64,000 nt of DNA. It comes from Pararhizobium sp. IMCC21322 (GTDB lineage: Bacteria; Pseudomonadota; Alphaproteobacteria; Rhizobiales; GCA-2746425). Under the pieces are notes generated by a model, which was not told where the DNA came from, made no database searches, and saw only the letters and a list, made by a program, of their open reading frames with translations. The translations under genes and the position numbers were made by a program. The stretch is taken from contig NZ_CP132335.1 in assembly GCF_030758295.1 (NCBI RefSeq), positions 3,510,412-3,574,411 of the forward strand. Direction: 5' to 3'. Positions 42,265-51,382 of this stretch are shown piece by piece (position 1 is the stretch's first letter; each line of letters begins with the position of its first letter).

Positions 42265-43076
42265 AAAACGAAAACCTTAGCTGGAAACTAACGGCCGCCT
42301 TTGTGATCACCTTCGTGTTCATGGCGCCTATCGTCTGGATGATCCTCGCCGCGTTCAAGACCATTAATGACATCTATGCCATTCCGCCCGTCTGGATCCC
42401 TGATTTCTCCTATCTTGACAATTTCAAGCTGCTTCTGAGTGAGAATTGGAAGTTTCTCATGAACTCGACCATTGTGACACTCTTTGCCACATTGCTGTGC
42501 CTGGCATTTGCTTTGCCTGCGGCATTTGCCTTGGTCTATTTCAAATTCCAGAAGCAGAACTTTATTGCAGACTGGATTCTATCCACCCGAATGATGCCGC
42601 CAATCGCTGCCGCCGTGCCGCTCTATATGGTATTTAACGGGGTTGGAATGCTGGACACCCTTCCGGCACTAATCCTCGTCTATGCCGGGTTCAATCTGCC
42701 ATTTGCGGTTTGGGTCGCGATGTCCTTCTTCCGCAATATTCCCAAGGAAATCATTGAGGCCGCGCGTGTGGAGGGATGCTCATGGGTGCAAACATTTCGG
42801 ATTATTGCCCTGCCGCTTGCCAAATCCGGGATCGCGACAGTTGCTACCTTTGTATTCATCTTCGCATGGAATGAACTTCTGCTTTCACTGTTCCTGACGA
42901 CCCGGGAAGCAAAAACATTTCCCGTCGTAATTTCTTCCTTCTCAACGGTGACAAAGACTTATTGGGAACTGATTTCTGCCGCGACCATTATCCAAATTCT
43001 GCCGCCGGTGATCTTCACAATCCTGATGCAAAAACACATCGTCTCTGGCTTGACGATGGGCGCAGTAAAAAATTGA
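42261..43076 (+). CDS. ABC transporter permease (MalG type)
   Basis: The 271-residue permease has six membrane helices and the MalG-type EAA loop (PKEIIEAARVEGCSWVQTFRIIALPLAKSGI). It overlaps the upstream permease and precedes the ATPase by about 80 bp. With the binding protein and ATPase it completes a CUT1-type importer; ribitol or a related polyol is the likely substrate from context. Confidence 0.92.
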   Translation: MKNENLSWKLTAAFVITFVFMAPIVWMILAAFKTINDIYAIPPVWIPDFSYLDNFKLLLSENWKFLMNSTIVTLFATLLCLAFALPAAFALVYFKFQKQNFIADWILSTRMMPPIAAAVPLYMVFNGVGMLDTLPALILVYAGFNLPFAVWVAMSFFRNIPKEIIEAARVEGCSWVQTFRIIALPLAKSGIATVATFVFIFAWNELLLSLFLTTREAKTFPVVISSFSTVTKTYWELISAATIIQILPPVIFTILMQKHIVSGLTMGAVKN

Positions 43077-43157
43077 TACGAGTAAACAATTGTACAGTTC
43101 TACTTGAACAAATTCGTCAATCACACTTTGTACAACGCCTCTGTAAGGTAAATTGAA

Positions 43158-44228
43158 ATGGGCAAAATTAGATTAGAAGGCATCCATAAATCTTTTGGAG
43201 AAGTGTCGGTATTGAAGGACATCAACCTGGAGGTTGACGATGGCGAGTTTGTTGTTTTTGTTGGCCCCTCTGGTTGCGGAAAATCGACACTCCTGCGGAT
43301 GATAACTGGACTCGAAACCGTTACATCCGGGCACGTGTTGATTGACGGTGAGGATGTTACCGAAAACAAACCATCCTCTCGCGGTCTTGCGATGGTTTTC
43401 CAGTCCTATGCCTTGTTTCCGCACCTTACTGTGCGGGAAAATGTTGGCTTTGGTCTTCGTATTGCGGGGCTTGCACCTGAAGAGATTGCTAAAAAAGTTG
43501 GCCATGCCTCCAGCATCCTGGGACTCGATCCGCTATTGGACCGCAAACCAAGAGAATTGTCTGGTGGTCAACAACAGCGGGTAGCCATTGGACGAGCCAT
43601 CGTGCGCGAGCCAGCTGCCTTTCTTTTTGATGAACCTCTCTCAAACCTGGATGCAGCTCTCCGGGTTCAAATGCGGATTGAATTGGTCCGCCTTCACGAG
43701 CGCCTGAAAACGACGATGATTTATGTTACCCATGATCAGGTCGAAGCCATGACAATGGCAAATCGGATTGTCGTTTTACAAGGCGGAGATGTGCAACAAT
43801 TTGCGTCCCCAATCGAGCTCTATGATCGTCCGGTGAACAAATTTGTAGCCGGGTTCATTGGATCACCAAAAATGAACTTTTTGGAAGCTAAGCCTGTCGA
43901 AGGAAAGGTGATTCAGATCAAGAACGGACCGCAAATTGAAGTATCCAACATTGATCAAGACAAGATAACTGAAACGCTGACTGTGGGCATCCGCCCGGAA
44001 CATATCATCTATGACCATGACAAAGGTGATCTGAAGGGTGAAATCATTGTTGAGGAACAGCTCGGCAGTGATGCGTTTCTCTATATTGAGGTTGAGAATA
44101 TCGGCATGATTACGGTCCGTGCGGTCGGGGAGCGTAATTTTCACAACCATGACACTGTATTTCTGAGTTTCCCGCCGGACCGATGTCATGTTTTTGACGC
44201 ACAAGACCAACGGATCAATACAAATTAA
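43158..44228 (+). CDS. ABC transporter ATPase (UgpC/MalK type)
   Basis: The 356-residue ATPase has Walker A GPSGCGKST (36-44), Q-loop FQSYALFP, signature LSGGQQQR, Walker B FLFDEPLSNLDA and the switch histidine YVTHDQVEAM. A C-terminal TOBE domain follows (VGIRPEHI). It drives the importer formed by the two permeases upstream. Its length matches the family. Confidence 0.94.
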   Translation: MGKIRLEGIHKSFGEVSVLKDINLEVDDGEFVVFVGPSGCGKSTLLRMITGLETVTSGHVLIDGEDVTENKPSSRGLAMVFQSYALFPHLTVRENVGFGLRIAGLAPEEIAKKVGHASSILGLDPLLDRKPRELSGGQQQRVAIGRAIVREPAAFLFDEPLSNLDAALRVQMRIELVRLHERLKTTMIYVTHDQVEAMTMANRIVVLQGGDVQQFASPIELYDRPVNKFVAGFIGSPKMNFLEAKPVEGKVIQIKNGPQIEVSNIDQDKITETLTVGIRPEHIIYDHDKGDLKGEIIVEEQLGSDAFLYIEVENIGMITVRAVGERNFHNHDTVFLSFPPDRCHVFDAQDQRINTN

Positions 44229-44282
44229 ATCTGTGATTATTCGACCAGGCAACGGGCTGGATTTAGTATATCTGAGGAGAAC

Positions 44283-45014
44283 ATGATGAGCGAGAGTTTG
44301 GCGGGAAAGATCGGGGCCATTACAGGAGCGGCGTCAGGAATCGGTTTGGCGAGTGCCAGAGCTATGCTCGATGCAGGCATGATCGTCGTGCTGATTGACT
44401 ACGATGCTGACAGCCTTTTGCCCGTGTGTGAAGAGCTGGGACCAAATGCACGTCCGATGGTCCTGGATCTCCTGGACGGCGCTGCTGTGTCGGCCATGCT
44501 CCCTGAAATACTGGATCTCGCCGGTGGCTTGGATGTTTTCTATGCAAATGCCGGTGCTTATGTGGGTGGTCCGGTTGCCGATGGAGATCCCGACATTTGG
44601 GATCGGGTACTCAATCTCAACAACAATTCGGTTTTCCGCTCTATTCATGCGGTATTGCCGCATATGCTTAGCCAAAAAAGCGGTGATATCATCGTCACAT
44701 CATCCGTGGCAGGTGTTATTCCGGTCATCTGGGAGCCGATTTATACAGCCTCAAAATTTGCAGTGCAGGCCTTTGTTCATTCTACCCGCCGGCAGTTAAT
44801 TGAACATGGTGTTCGGATGGGAGCAGTGTTGCCTGGCCCGGTGATAACGGCACTGCTGGATGACTGGCCAAAGGCCAAGATGGAAGAGGCCCTTGCAGCT
44901 AAGTCATTGATGGAGGCTTCAGAAGTGGCCGATGCCGTGATTTTCATGCTCACGCGGCGACGGAGTGTCGTCATCCGCGACATTACGATCTTGCCGCACG
45001 GACTGGATATGTAG
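44283..45014 (+). CDS. rbtD: ribitol 2-dehydrogenase (SDR family)
   Basis: The 243-residue short-chain dehydrogenase has the cofactor motif TGAASGIG (14-21), NAG (89-91), and catalytic Tyr154/Lys158 in YTASK. Long stretches follow the ribitol dehydrogenase of enteric bacteria closely: [40 protein letters not shown] and [20 protein letters not shown]. It oxidises ribitol to D-ribulose with NAD+. AGGAG precedes the ATG; a second ATG follows at once. The kinase that should come next is destroyed. Confidence 0.9.
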   Translation: MMSESLAGKIGAITGAASGIGLASARAMLDAGMIVVLIDYDADSLLPVCEELGPNARPMVLDLLDGAAVSAMLPEILDLAGGLDVFYANAGAYVGGPVADGDPDIWDRVLNLNNNSVFRSIHAVLPHMLSQKSGDIIVTSSVAGVIPVIWEPIYTASKFAVQAFVHSTRRQLIEHGVRMGAVLPGPVITALLDDWPKAKMEEALAAKSLMEASEVADAVIFMLTRRRSVVIRDITILPHGLDM

Positions 45015-45021
45015 TCCACAA

Positions 45022-45314
45022 ATGATCAGCAATCATGCCGGTATCTCATTGGGTATTGATGTTGCGCGCTAGCTGCAGTGTAGTCGAACAATCCAGCCTA
45101 GATTGGAGCAAAGATCGAACGCATTGTCATAAGTGGCAGCGCAGGCAGGAGTGGTGTTATCCGACAGCTTCTTGCGGACACAACGGGTGTAGCAATTGTT
45201 GCACCGGACACGGAACAACCTGCCCTTCTAGGCTCAGCGAACTTGGGCAAAGCATTGCTGGCATCCGCTGTGACACCCCTCGGAAAGACCCGATGTGCGA
45301 GCTCTACAATATAA
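45022..45314 (+). pseudogene. rbtK: ribulokinase remnant (FGGY kinase with internal deletion)
   Basis: The start MISNHAGISLGIDVAR is kinase-like but ends in TAG at 45070. From 45108 another frame reads IGAKIERIVISGSAGRSGVIR then QLLADTTGVAIVAPDTEQPALLGSANLGKALL, the ATP-binding C-terminal end of FGGY pentulose kinases, up to a TAA at 45314. About 400 or more central codons are missing compared with a normal kinase of some 530 residues. It sits exactly where a D-ribulokinase gene belongs, after rbtD. Confidence 0.82.
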
Positions 45315-45600
45315 TATTCGAACAAGTGCAATCGGCCCCAGACAGGCCGCAAAGCATTGAACAAACAACAATGAATAGCTCTGTGTGACCCGATGTTTCA
45401 GTAACAAAACCGGCGGTCACAGATCTCTGATTTCGTTGTTTGCACTGAGGATTCATGACTGAAAACCAAAGTAAACCGGAGGATCGAAGTCAATAGCAAG
45501 GGCTTTCAAACACAGGAAACGAATGCGCGTTGCTTCTACCAGTGGCAACGGAATTAGCTGATAAAAATACTTTTACAATTACGCTTACGGAGGAATGAAA

Positions 45601-46449
45601 ATGGAAGGATTTGGTGTTCATACCAGCATGTGGACCATGCAATGGGATCGCGAAGGAGCAGAGCGCGCCATACAAGCTGCTGTCGACTATAATATGGATT
45701 TTTTGGAAATCGCTCTGTTGGATGCCGCTTCGGTTGACGCTGATCATACCCGCGCCCTGCTGGAAAAACATGAAATGAGAGCCGTTTGTTCACTCGGCCT
45801 TCCCCAGCCGGTGTGGCCATCGCACAATCCCGAAGGCGCGGTCGAATATCTCAAACTTGTCTTTGATACCGCAAAGGCCATGGGGGCAGAGGCGGTCTCC
45901 GGAGTGACCTATGGAGGAATTGGGGAGCGGACAGACTTGCCGCCGACTGAATCTGAACTATCAAATGTCGCCCGCGCCCTGGACGCTTCGGCCAAATATG
46001 CCAAGTCGCTCGGGCTGTTGTTCGGCATTGAGCCTGTAAACCGTTATGAGACGCATCTCATAAATACCGGATGGCAAGCCCGCGACATGATTGAACGTGT
46101 TGGATCTGACAACATCTTTATCCATCTGGACACCTATCATATGAACATCGAAGAAAAGGGTGCCGCCAATGGCATACTCGATGCACGTGATCACCTCAGA
46201 TACATACATCTATCGGAAAGCGACCGTGGCACGCCCGGGGAAGGTTGTTGCGACTGGGATGAAGTCTTCGCAGCTCTGGCCGCCATTGGCTTCAAGGGCG
46301 GTCTGGCGATGGAAAGCTTCATCAACATGCCGCCAGAAATTGCCCATGGCCTGTCCGTATGGCGCCCCGTCGCACAGAATTTCCAAGAAGTCATGGATAA
46401 GGGGCTCCCATTTCTGCGGAACAAGGCAGCACAGTACCGACTGAAATAG
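45601..46449 (+). CDS. ketose 3-epimerase (D-tagatose 3-epimerase family)
   Basis: The 282-residue TIM-barrel enzyme has the family's metal ligands: Glu144 (FGIEPVNRYE), Asp177 (HLDTYHMNIEE), His203 (YIHLSESDRGTPG) and Glu238 (LAMESF). The spacing equals that of the Pseudomonas D-tagatose 3-epimerase ligands shifted by 8. The family moves ketoses between C3 epimers, including D-ribulose and D-xylulose for some members. I start at ATG 45601, 7 bases after GGAGG; an ATG at 45595 is too close to it. It is the last gene of the ribitol cluster. Confidence 0.88.
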   Translation: MEGFGVHTSMWTMQWDREGAERAIQAAVDYNMDFLEIALLDAASVDADHTRALLEKHEMRAVCSLGLPQPVWPSHNPEGAVEYLKLVFDTAKAMGAEAVSGVTYGGIGERTDLPPTESELSNVARALDASAKYAKSLGLLFGIEPVNRYETHLINTGWQARDMIERVGSDNIFIHLDTYHMNIEEKGAANGILDARDHLRYIHLSESDRGTPGEGCCDWDEVFAALAAIGFKGGLAMESFINMPPEIAHGLSVWRPVAQNFQEVMDKGLPFLRNKAAQYRLK

Positions 46450-46831
46450 GCGGACAAGATTTAGTTCTGAAAAAAGATATTTAAGCAATTAACAAGTCTG
46501 GCGTTCATGTCGGTGATCCCGGATATGAACGTCAACTTCGTGGTGGCTCCAAAACGACGTTGCGACTTCAGCACATATCATTTTGCGTCGATCAGTTGAA
46601 TTCGCCGCAAAATGCGGTGAGACGGTTTGGGCCTGAAGTGGTCCCGTCTAATTCAGTCTACTGCATTGAATATGTGCTCCACATGCCACTGGCTTTCGGT
46701 TGCAACCCTAGTTGTCACATCAAAGTATACCCTGCTGTGACGTCACATAATCTGGCCCGACACCGTAACATCCGGGTTGACATCGACTATTTGTGACACT
46801 GTAGCCTTGGGCTTGAACCCAGAGGTGACAC
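46450..46831. other. non-coding region before resolvase pseudogene; possible res site
   Basis: About 380 bp with no gene. It holds GTTCAT...ATGAAC arms near 46504-46530 and several TGTCAC/GTGACA half-sites between 46713 and 46832. Resolvase binding sites are commonly placed just upstream of the gene, so it may be a decayed res site. Confidence 0.35.
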
Positions 46832-47404
46832 ATGACAAAAATTGGTTACGCCCGCGTCAGCACGACCGACCAGGACCTGGACTTGCAGCAGAACAAGCTG
46901 AAAGCCGAGGGCTACGAAATCATACGGTCTGCAAAGGTCTCGGGTGCCACCCGGGCTGGTCGCGAAGAACTCCAGACGATTATCGAGTTTCTGAGAACCG
47001 GCGACGAACTGATGGTCACCCACCTCGATCACTTGGGACGTGATACACGCGCTGTCTTGAACATCATACATGACTGCGAACAACGGGGTGCGTTCGTCAC
47101 CATACTCGGCCCTCACGTATCAACACGCGGTGAAATGGTCCACATGGTGCTGACAGTGCTTGGCATGGTGGCACCGATGGAGCGCAGGTTCATCAAGGTG
47201 CGCCAGAGAGAGGGCATTCAGCAGGCAAAGGCAAACTTCATCTACAAAGGCGGTATACGCCGCATAGACCGTGCGATGGTGCTGTAGATGCACAAGAAAG
47301 GCGTCAGTCCGACTAAAATCGCCGGTTCCGTTGGTTGCTCGAGAATGCAGGTACCGCATCGTGGAAGCCCAAAAGACGTAGCTCTGCCCTTCTTGTGCTG
47401 TTAG
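46832..47404 (+). pseudogene. resolvase (Tn3-type serine recombinase) with lesions
   Basis: The frame starts MTKIGYARVSTTDQDLDLQQ with the catalytic serine, and continues through the E-helix. It stops at TAG 47285-47287, in the linker to the helix-turn-helix. After the stop the same frame encodes MHKKGVSPTKIAGSVGCSRM, the expected helix-turn-helix; a 1-base deletion then separates it from YRIVEAQKT, which lies in another frame. The RLDRLGR motif is HLDHLGR, so one conserved Arg is lost. The 151-residue truncated product would lack its DNA-binding domain. Confidence 0.82.
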
Positions 47405-47480
47405 TGGGAAACACGCAAACCTATATCTCACATTCTGGAATTGTAGGGCGGGAGGACTGAGGGTTTTTCCGTTCCAGCGT

Positions 47481-47591
47481 GTAGGCCGTGGCGACATTGG
47501 TGGCGTCACGTGTATTCAAGCCGTCTTCGGCTAGGCGCACCTTTTGCTTTGCGGATTCGCGCGTAAACGGTGGCAATGGGGGGGGGGGCGG
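47481..47591 (-). pseudogene. fragment of a DUF1348 (NTF2-like) protein
   Basis: The fragment reads [18 protein letters not shown] then [13 protein letters not shown], the start of DUF1348 family proteins (NTF2-like), where a WRNR segment should follow. The homology ends after about 35 residues. A run of 11 G (47578-47588) lies at the N-terminal side and encodes prolines. Confidence 0.6.
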
Positions 47592-47706
47592 GTTTCCATG
47601 GAATATGTCCATTTTGGACCAGTTCTCGATGGTGATGATCGAGCGTAGAAGGCGGCTAGGGGTAGAGATCAGCAATCCTGCTGATCTTTCTTAAGAACGA
47701 TGGCTC

Positions 47707-48729
47707 CTATTGGGTGTTCATACCAGATAGCGACGCTTTCCCAATCATCCGTCCTGTCTCAACGCGTGCATGCGCCCTTCTGATATTCACAGCTGAAATT
47801 TTGCCCATATCTTCGGTTCTCGTGTGCACCATCGTTTCGGAATCTATCATTTTTGCAACGCGTCGCAGGACGTCTCCTTGGATAGGCATCTTGTCTGTTG
47901 AATACAGGGATCGGGTGAACATCAGCTCGTAATTGATACGCACACTTTTCCCCATGAACAGGTCAAGATCGAGTTTGGCCTTGGTGCTGGCGACCAAACA
48001 AATCGCACCTTCGGGAGACACGATATCAGCCATGACCTCCCAATACGGAATGTTGTTGCTGAGATTCAAAATCAAAGGAACTGTATCATGGCCTAAGGCG
48101 ACCAGTTGCTCCTTCAAGTTTTTTGAATGGTCGATGACGTGCTGCGCGCCCATTTTGAGGCACCAGTCCTTGCTCTCTTTGCGCGATGCCGTTGCAATGA
48201 TTTTGCACTTGGACAGCTGGCGAGCGAGTTGAATGGCCATTGACCCAAGGCCCCCGGCACCGCCAATTATCAGGAGTACGGTATTCTCGTCTGTGACTCG
48301 GTCAATCTCCAGGCGGTCAAACAGCGCCTCCCATGCCGCAAGTGTTGTTAGCGGAACGCAGGCGGCTTCCTCCGGTGTCAGGCTTGCAGGTTTTGGACCG
48401 ACAATCCGCTCATCAACGAGCTGCACTTCCGCGTAGCAACCTGGACGGTTGATCTCACCTGCATACATGACCATGTCGCCGACTTTGTATGTTTTGACGT
48501 CATCACCGACGGACAAAACTTCACCACAGGCATCCCAGCCCAAGATAAGCGGTTCAGCCAACTTGCCGACAATATCGTGCCGTTCTTTGAAATCCACAGG
48601 GTTCAGGGAAATTCCGTCAATACGCACAAGTAGATCTTTGCCTTTGGCAACAGGGATCGGCAGTTCAAAATCAAAGAAGCTTGCCTCGTTGTCGGTGGAG
48701 AGGTTTTCAAGGACGCCAACAGCTTTCAT
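47707..48729 (-). CDS. zinc-less alcohol dehydrogenase / quinone oxidoreductase-like protein
   Basis: The 340-residue MDR-family protein has a GroES-like N-terminal domain (DLLVRIDGISLNPVDFKERHD), the LGWDACGEV segment, and a nucleotide-binding GGAGGLGSMAIQLARQL motif (about 155-170) for NADPH. The zinc-binding cysteines of true alcohol dehydrogenases are absent, as in ZADH-type quinone oxidoreductases. It reduces reactive carbonyls or quinones; the substrate is unknown. It diverges from the LysR gene at 49048, its likely regulator. Confidence 0.85.
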   Translation of the reverse strand: MKAVGVLENLSTDNEASFFDFELPIPVAKGKDLLVRIDGISLNPVDFKERHDIVGKLAEPLILGWDACGEVLSVGDDVKTYKVGDMVMYAGEINRPGCYAEVQLVDERIVGPKPASLTPEEAACVPLTTLAAWEALFDRLEIDRVTDENTVLLIIGGAGGLGSMAIQLARQLSKCKIIATASRKESKDWCLKMGAQHVIDHSKNLKEQLVALGHDTVPLILNLSNNIPYWEVMADIVSPEGAICLVASTKAKLDLDLFMGKSVRINYELMFTRSLYSTDKMPIQGDVLRRVAKMIDSETMVHTRTEDMGKISAVNIRRAHARVETGRMIGKASLSGMNTQ

Positions 48730-49047
48730 TTCATGCTTTCCAATATCTGGGCCGCAACCTTCGCGACGCTTTAGTTCGTCTAGCGCAAACCCGGCAAACT
48801 CTGTTCCCTCAAAAAACTAACTGATGAGTTAGATTTTCTAATGGTAAAATCTATTCGAAGTGACTAAATTGTCGGTAAAGAAATGTCGGGTGGGGCCCGC
48901 AGCGATACTGTAGTGATTGCCACGTGATAGCGCATTAAGGTCTGTAACATCGTCAGACCAACATCAGCTCAGGCTGTGCAGCCCCCTTCCCGCTGTTGTC
49001 AATATCGCGAATTCAACAATTACCTTTTTGGTCTAGGAGATTCATAA
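48730..49047. promoter_or_regulatory. divergent promoter region, quinone oxidoreductase / LysR
   Basis: About 318 bp between two divergent genes without a coding frame. It should contain both promoters and the LysR binding site. An ATTAGAAAATC / GATTTTCTAAT-like symmetry occurs near 48829-48851. Confidence 0.45.
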
Positions 49048-49983
49048 ATGAGAAAACTGCCACCATTGAATTCGCTGCGCGCTTTTGATGCCGTGGCTCG
49101 GAATGGTGGTCTGTCAAAGGCAGCTTCAGAGCTGCGTGTAAGTCCATCTGCCGTGAGTCAGCAAATTACAAACCTGGAAGATTGGATGGGTGTGCGGTTG
49201 CTGGATCGGACTTCTAACACGACCAATTTAAATCAGAATGGCTTGCAATTTGCCAAGCATATAAGACAAACATTTGACAAGCTTGAGAACGATGTATCGA
49301 AGATTCGTGAAATCAGAAATGATGAGGAAATCAGGCTAAGTATATTGCCATCTTTGGCGTCCAGATGGCTGATACACCGACTGCCTCAGTTCCGCGCCTT
49401 GCATCCGAGCTCCCGAGTGATGGTAGAAGCCTCTTTTGATCAGGCTGTCTTCAATCAGCGCGAACTGACACTTGCAATAAGATCGGGAACCGGTTCGTAC
49501 TCCGGATGCCATGCAATAAAGCTATTCGACGAATATGTGTCCCCCGCTTGCAGCCCGGACTATTGGAACAAACACGCTGTTGCCTTGAAGGACATCGGTA
49601 ACCGGGCGCTTCTTGCAGATCATACTTTCGGGAGAGAAAACACCAATCTGGATTGGTGTACGTGGATGGCCCGGGAGAACATTCAGACAACTGGCACCCT
49701 AGAGCCAAGTCAATTGTTCACGGACAGCAACCTGACAATTCAGGCTGCGGTCAACGGTGAAGGGTTCATGCTTGGCAGGAGCGTTCTTATCGACGAGGAG
49801 ATCACACGAGGTTCTTTGATCGAACCTTTCCCTAACAAACAGATTTCTGATTGGCCATATTTTGTGGTTTACCCTGACGTGTATCATCCACCGCGTACTG
49901 CCCTGAAATTAATCGTCAATTGGCTCCGTGAGCAGGCCGACGAAACGCCAGGAAGTATCAGGCGCAATGTCACGACGGCCTAG
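49048..49983 (+). CDS. LysR-family regulator (GcvA-like)
   Basis: The 311-residue regulator has the N-terminal winged helix (NSLRAFDAVARNGGLSKAASELRVSPSAVSQQITNLED) and a substrate-binding domain (RLSILPSLASRWLIHRLPQFRALHP), the pattern of GcvA-type LysR proteins. It diverges from the quinone oxidoreductase-like gene and most likely controls it. The inducer is unknown. Confidence 0.88.
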   Translation: MRKLPPLNSLRAFDAVARNGGLSKAASELRVSPSAVSQQITNLEDWMGVRLLDRTSNTTNLNQNGLQFAKHIRQTFDKLENDVSKIREIRNDEEIRLSILPSLASRWLIHRLPQFRALHPSSRVMVEASFDQAVFNQRELTLAIRSGTGSYSGCHAIKLFDEYVSPACSPDYWNKHAVALKDIGNRALLADHTFGRENTNLDWCTWMARENIQTTGTLEPSQLFTDSNLTIQAAVNGEGFMLGRSVLIDEEITRGSLIEPFPNKQISDWPYFVVYPDVYHPPRTALKLIVNWLREQADETPGSIRRNVTTA

Positions 49984-50049
49984 AGTTTTCTGGCTGGTAA
50001 ATCGAACAACGCGAGCGCGCGGCAGCTTATAATATCTAACTGATTTCAC

Positions 50050-50736
50050 TCACCTATCTGGGGGATGCATTCTTCGAGATTCTTGGAGAATCTTGGACAA
50101 TCTGGAACTTCGCCGCGCGACAAACCGCTCCAGTAGGTTCGGGTAATCGGGTGCAACAGCTTCGGTGACAGATTGTCTGCCATTCAAAGCATGACGCCAC
50201 CTTCCAACCTTGGAAAGCCCGGAAAGGATGCCGAAATCACCAATTCGATCAAAGGTGTCAAAATACCGGAACACCGGCCCGAACACAACATCGACAAGGC
50301 TGAACCGTTCCCCGTCGAAGTAGGCGCCGATGCCCAATTCGCTTTCCAACCGCTCGAACTTACCACGAAGGGCAGCCGTCTTGGCAACAAAGGTCTTTTC
50401 GTCCGTTGCAGAGTAGAATCCTGCAATATCGTTCAGCGTGGCCGAACCGAACTCCATCCACGCTCGATGCTGCGCGCGCTCAAGCGGGTCGTCCGGATGC
50501 AGCGGGTTCGGTTGCGTTTCTTCGAGATATTCAAGGATCACAGCAGACTCGAAAATCGGCACGTCATTCGCCACCAGAACTGGCGTCTTTCCGAGAGGTG
50601 AGATTGCAAGGAACCAATCCGGTTTGTCAGCAAGGTCGACATAGGTGCGCTTAAAAGTAACACCCTTCTCGGAGAGGGAAATCACGGCCCGCTGAACATA
50701 AGGGCAGAGATCATGGCTGATCAGATGAAGTTTCAT
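50050..50736 (-). CDS. glutathione S-transferase
   Basis: The 228-residue protein has a thioredoxin-like N-terminal domain with a catalytic Cys/Ser-site motif DLCPYVQRAVI, the cis-Pro loop GKTPVLVAND, the ESAVILEYLEE segment for glutathione, and an all-helical C-terminal domain. CPY is typical of omega-like and glutathionyl-hydroquinone-type enzymes. The ATG at 50736 (MKLHL) overlaps the stop of a 36-residue ORF. It is the last gene of the DoxX operon. Confidence 0.88.
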   Translation of the reverse strand: MKLHLISHDLCPYVQRAVISLSEKGVTFKRTYVDLADKPDWFLAISPLGKTPVLVANDVPIFESAVILEYLEETQPNPLHPDDPLERAQHRAWMEFGSATLNDIAGFYSATDEKTFVAKTAALRGKFERLESELGIGAYFDGERFSLVDVVFGPVFRYFDTFDRIGDFGILSGLSKVGRWRHALNGRQSVTEAVAPDYPNLLERFVARRSSRLSKILQESRRMHPPDR

Positions 50737-50843
50737 AATGGCTTCCCCCAAACATAGACCAATTTCTCGCGTCCAAAGAACCCAAGCACGCGGGCCTCGC
50801 GCTCGGCTAGAACATCGGTCAGATTACTGATCAGCTGTTTCAT
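50733..50843 (-). CDS. 36-residue ORF between doxX-like and GST genes
   Basis: ATG at 50843 overlaps the DoxX stop (ATGA), and its own TGA overlaps the GST start (ATGA). The product reads MKQLISNLTDVLAEREARVL then GFFGREKLVYVWGKPL. Coupling at both ends suggests translation, but the ORF may equally be a deletion remnant of a larger protein. Confidence 0.55.
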   Translation of the reverse strand: MKQLISNLTDVLAEREARVLGFFGREKLVYVWGKPL

Positions 50844-51283
50844 TGCTTTGCCTCCTTCTGGCTGAATTCTGCGATCAAGGATGGGGATAGGGAACGATTG
50901 AGCGCGAACGCTCCATCGCCGAGCATGCCTTGCACGACGGCCAGCAGTGTCAGGTAGGCAGGATATTCCCAGCCGCCATTTTCATAGCCGAACATCCAAC
51001 CATTACCGGAATGCGCCCATGTCGCCCCAGCAAGGATCGGCACGGTCGCGAGGGCCACCCATCTCGTCTGGACCCCAAGCACGAGAAGGACACCCGCCAC
51101 GACTTCTGCCGAAAATACCGCGTAGGAAAGCCAGCCGGGTATTCCGATAGATTCAAAAAACTGGGCCGTCCCCGGCAGCGTGAAAACGAATAGTTTCAGG
51201 ATGAGGCTGTGCGCCAGGAACATGATGCCAAGCGCTAGGCGTAGTAAGAATGTGGCAATGTCAGTGAGCTGTGCCTGTGACAT
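50840..51283 (-). CDS. DoxX-family membrane protein
   Basis: The 147-residue protein has four membrane helices: LLRLALGIMFLAHSLILKLF, a LSYAVFSAEVVAGVLLVLGV, ALATVPILAGATWAHSG and AYLTLLAVVQGML, the DoxX layout. DoxX proteins take part in thiol or quinone-linked redox stress. I start at the ATG at 51283; upstream codons lie in the MarR operator. It leads a three-gene operon ending in GST and diverges from the MarR gene. Confidence 0.85.
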   Translation of the reverse strand: MSQAQLTDIATFLLRLALGIMFLAHSLILKLFVFTLPGTAQFFESIGIPGWLSYAVFSAEVVAGVLLVLGVQTRWVALATVPILAGATWAHSGNGWMFGYENGGWEYPAYLTLLAVVQGMLGDGAFALNRSLSPSLIAEFSQKEAKQ

Positions 51284-51297
51284 GATGAGTGTCCTTA

Positions 51298-51363
51298 TGT
51301 AAATGCAACTGCATCTACATTGACAACAGATGATTGCACTGTCAACCTTGATGCAAATGCATC
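51298..51363. promoter_or_regulatory. two MarR-type palindromic operators
   Basis: A 22-bp palindrome TGTAAATGCAACTGCATCTACA lies at 51298-51319 and a related GATGCAAATGCATC at 51350-51363. They fill the gap between the divergent doxX-like and MarR genes and both share ATGCA/TGCAT arms. They are the probable binding sites of the MarR protein. Confidence 0.8.
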
Positions 51364-51382
51364 TATATGGCATATTGATATT

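Noticed and set aside
45035-45388. 117-codon open frame over the ribulokinase remnant
   Set aside because: It is a different frame from the kinase-like sequence; its Cys/Ser-rich product has no domain.
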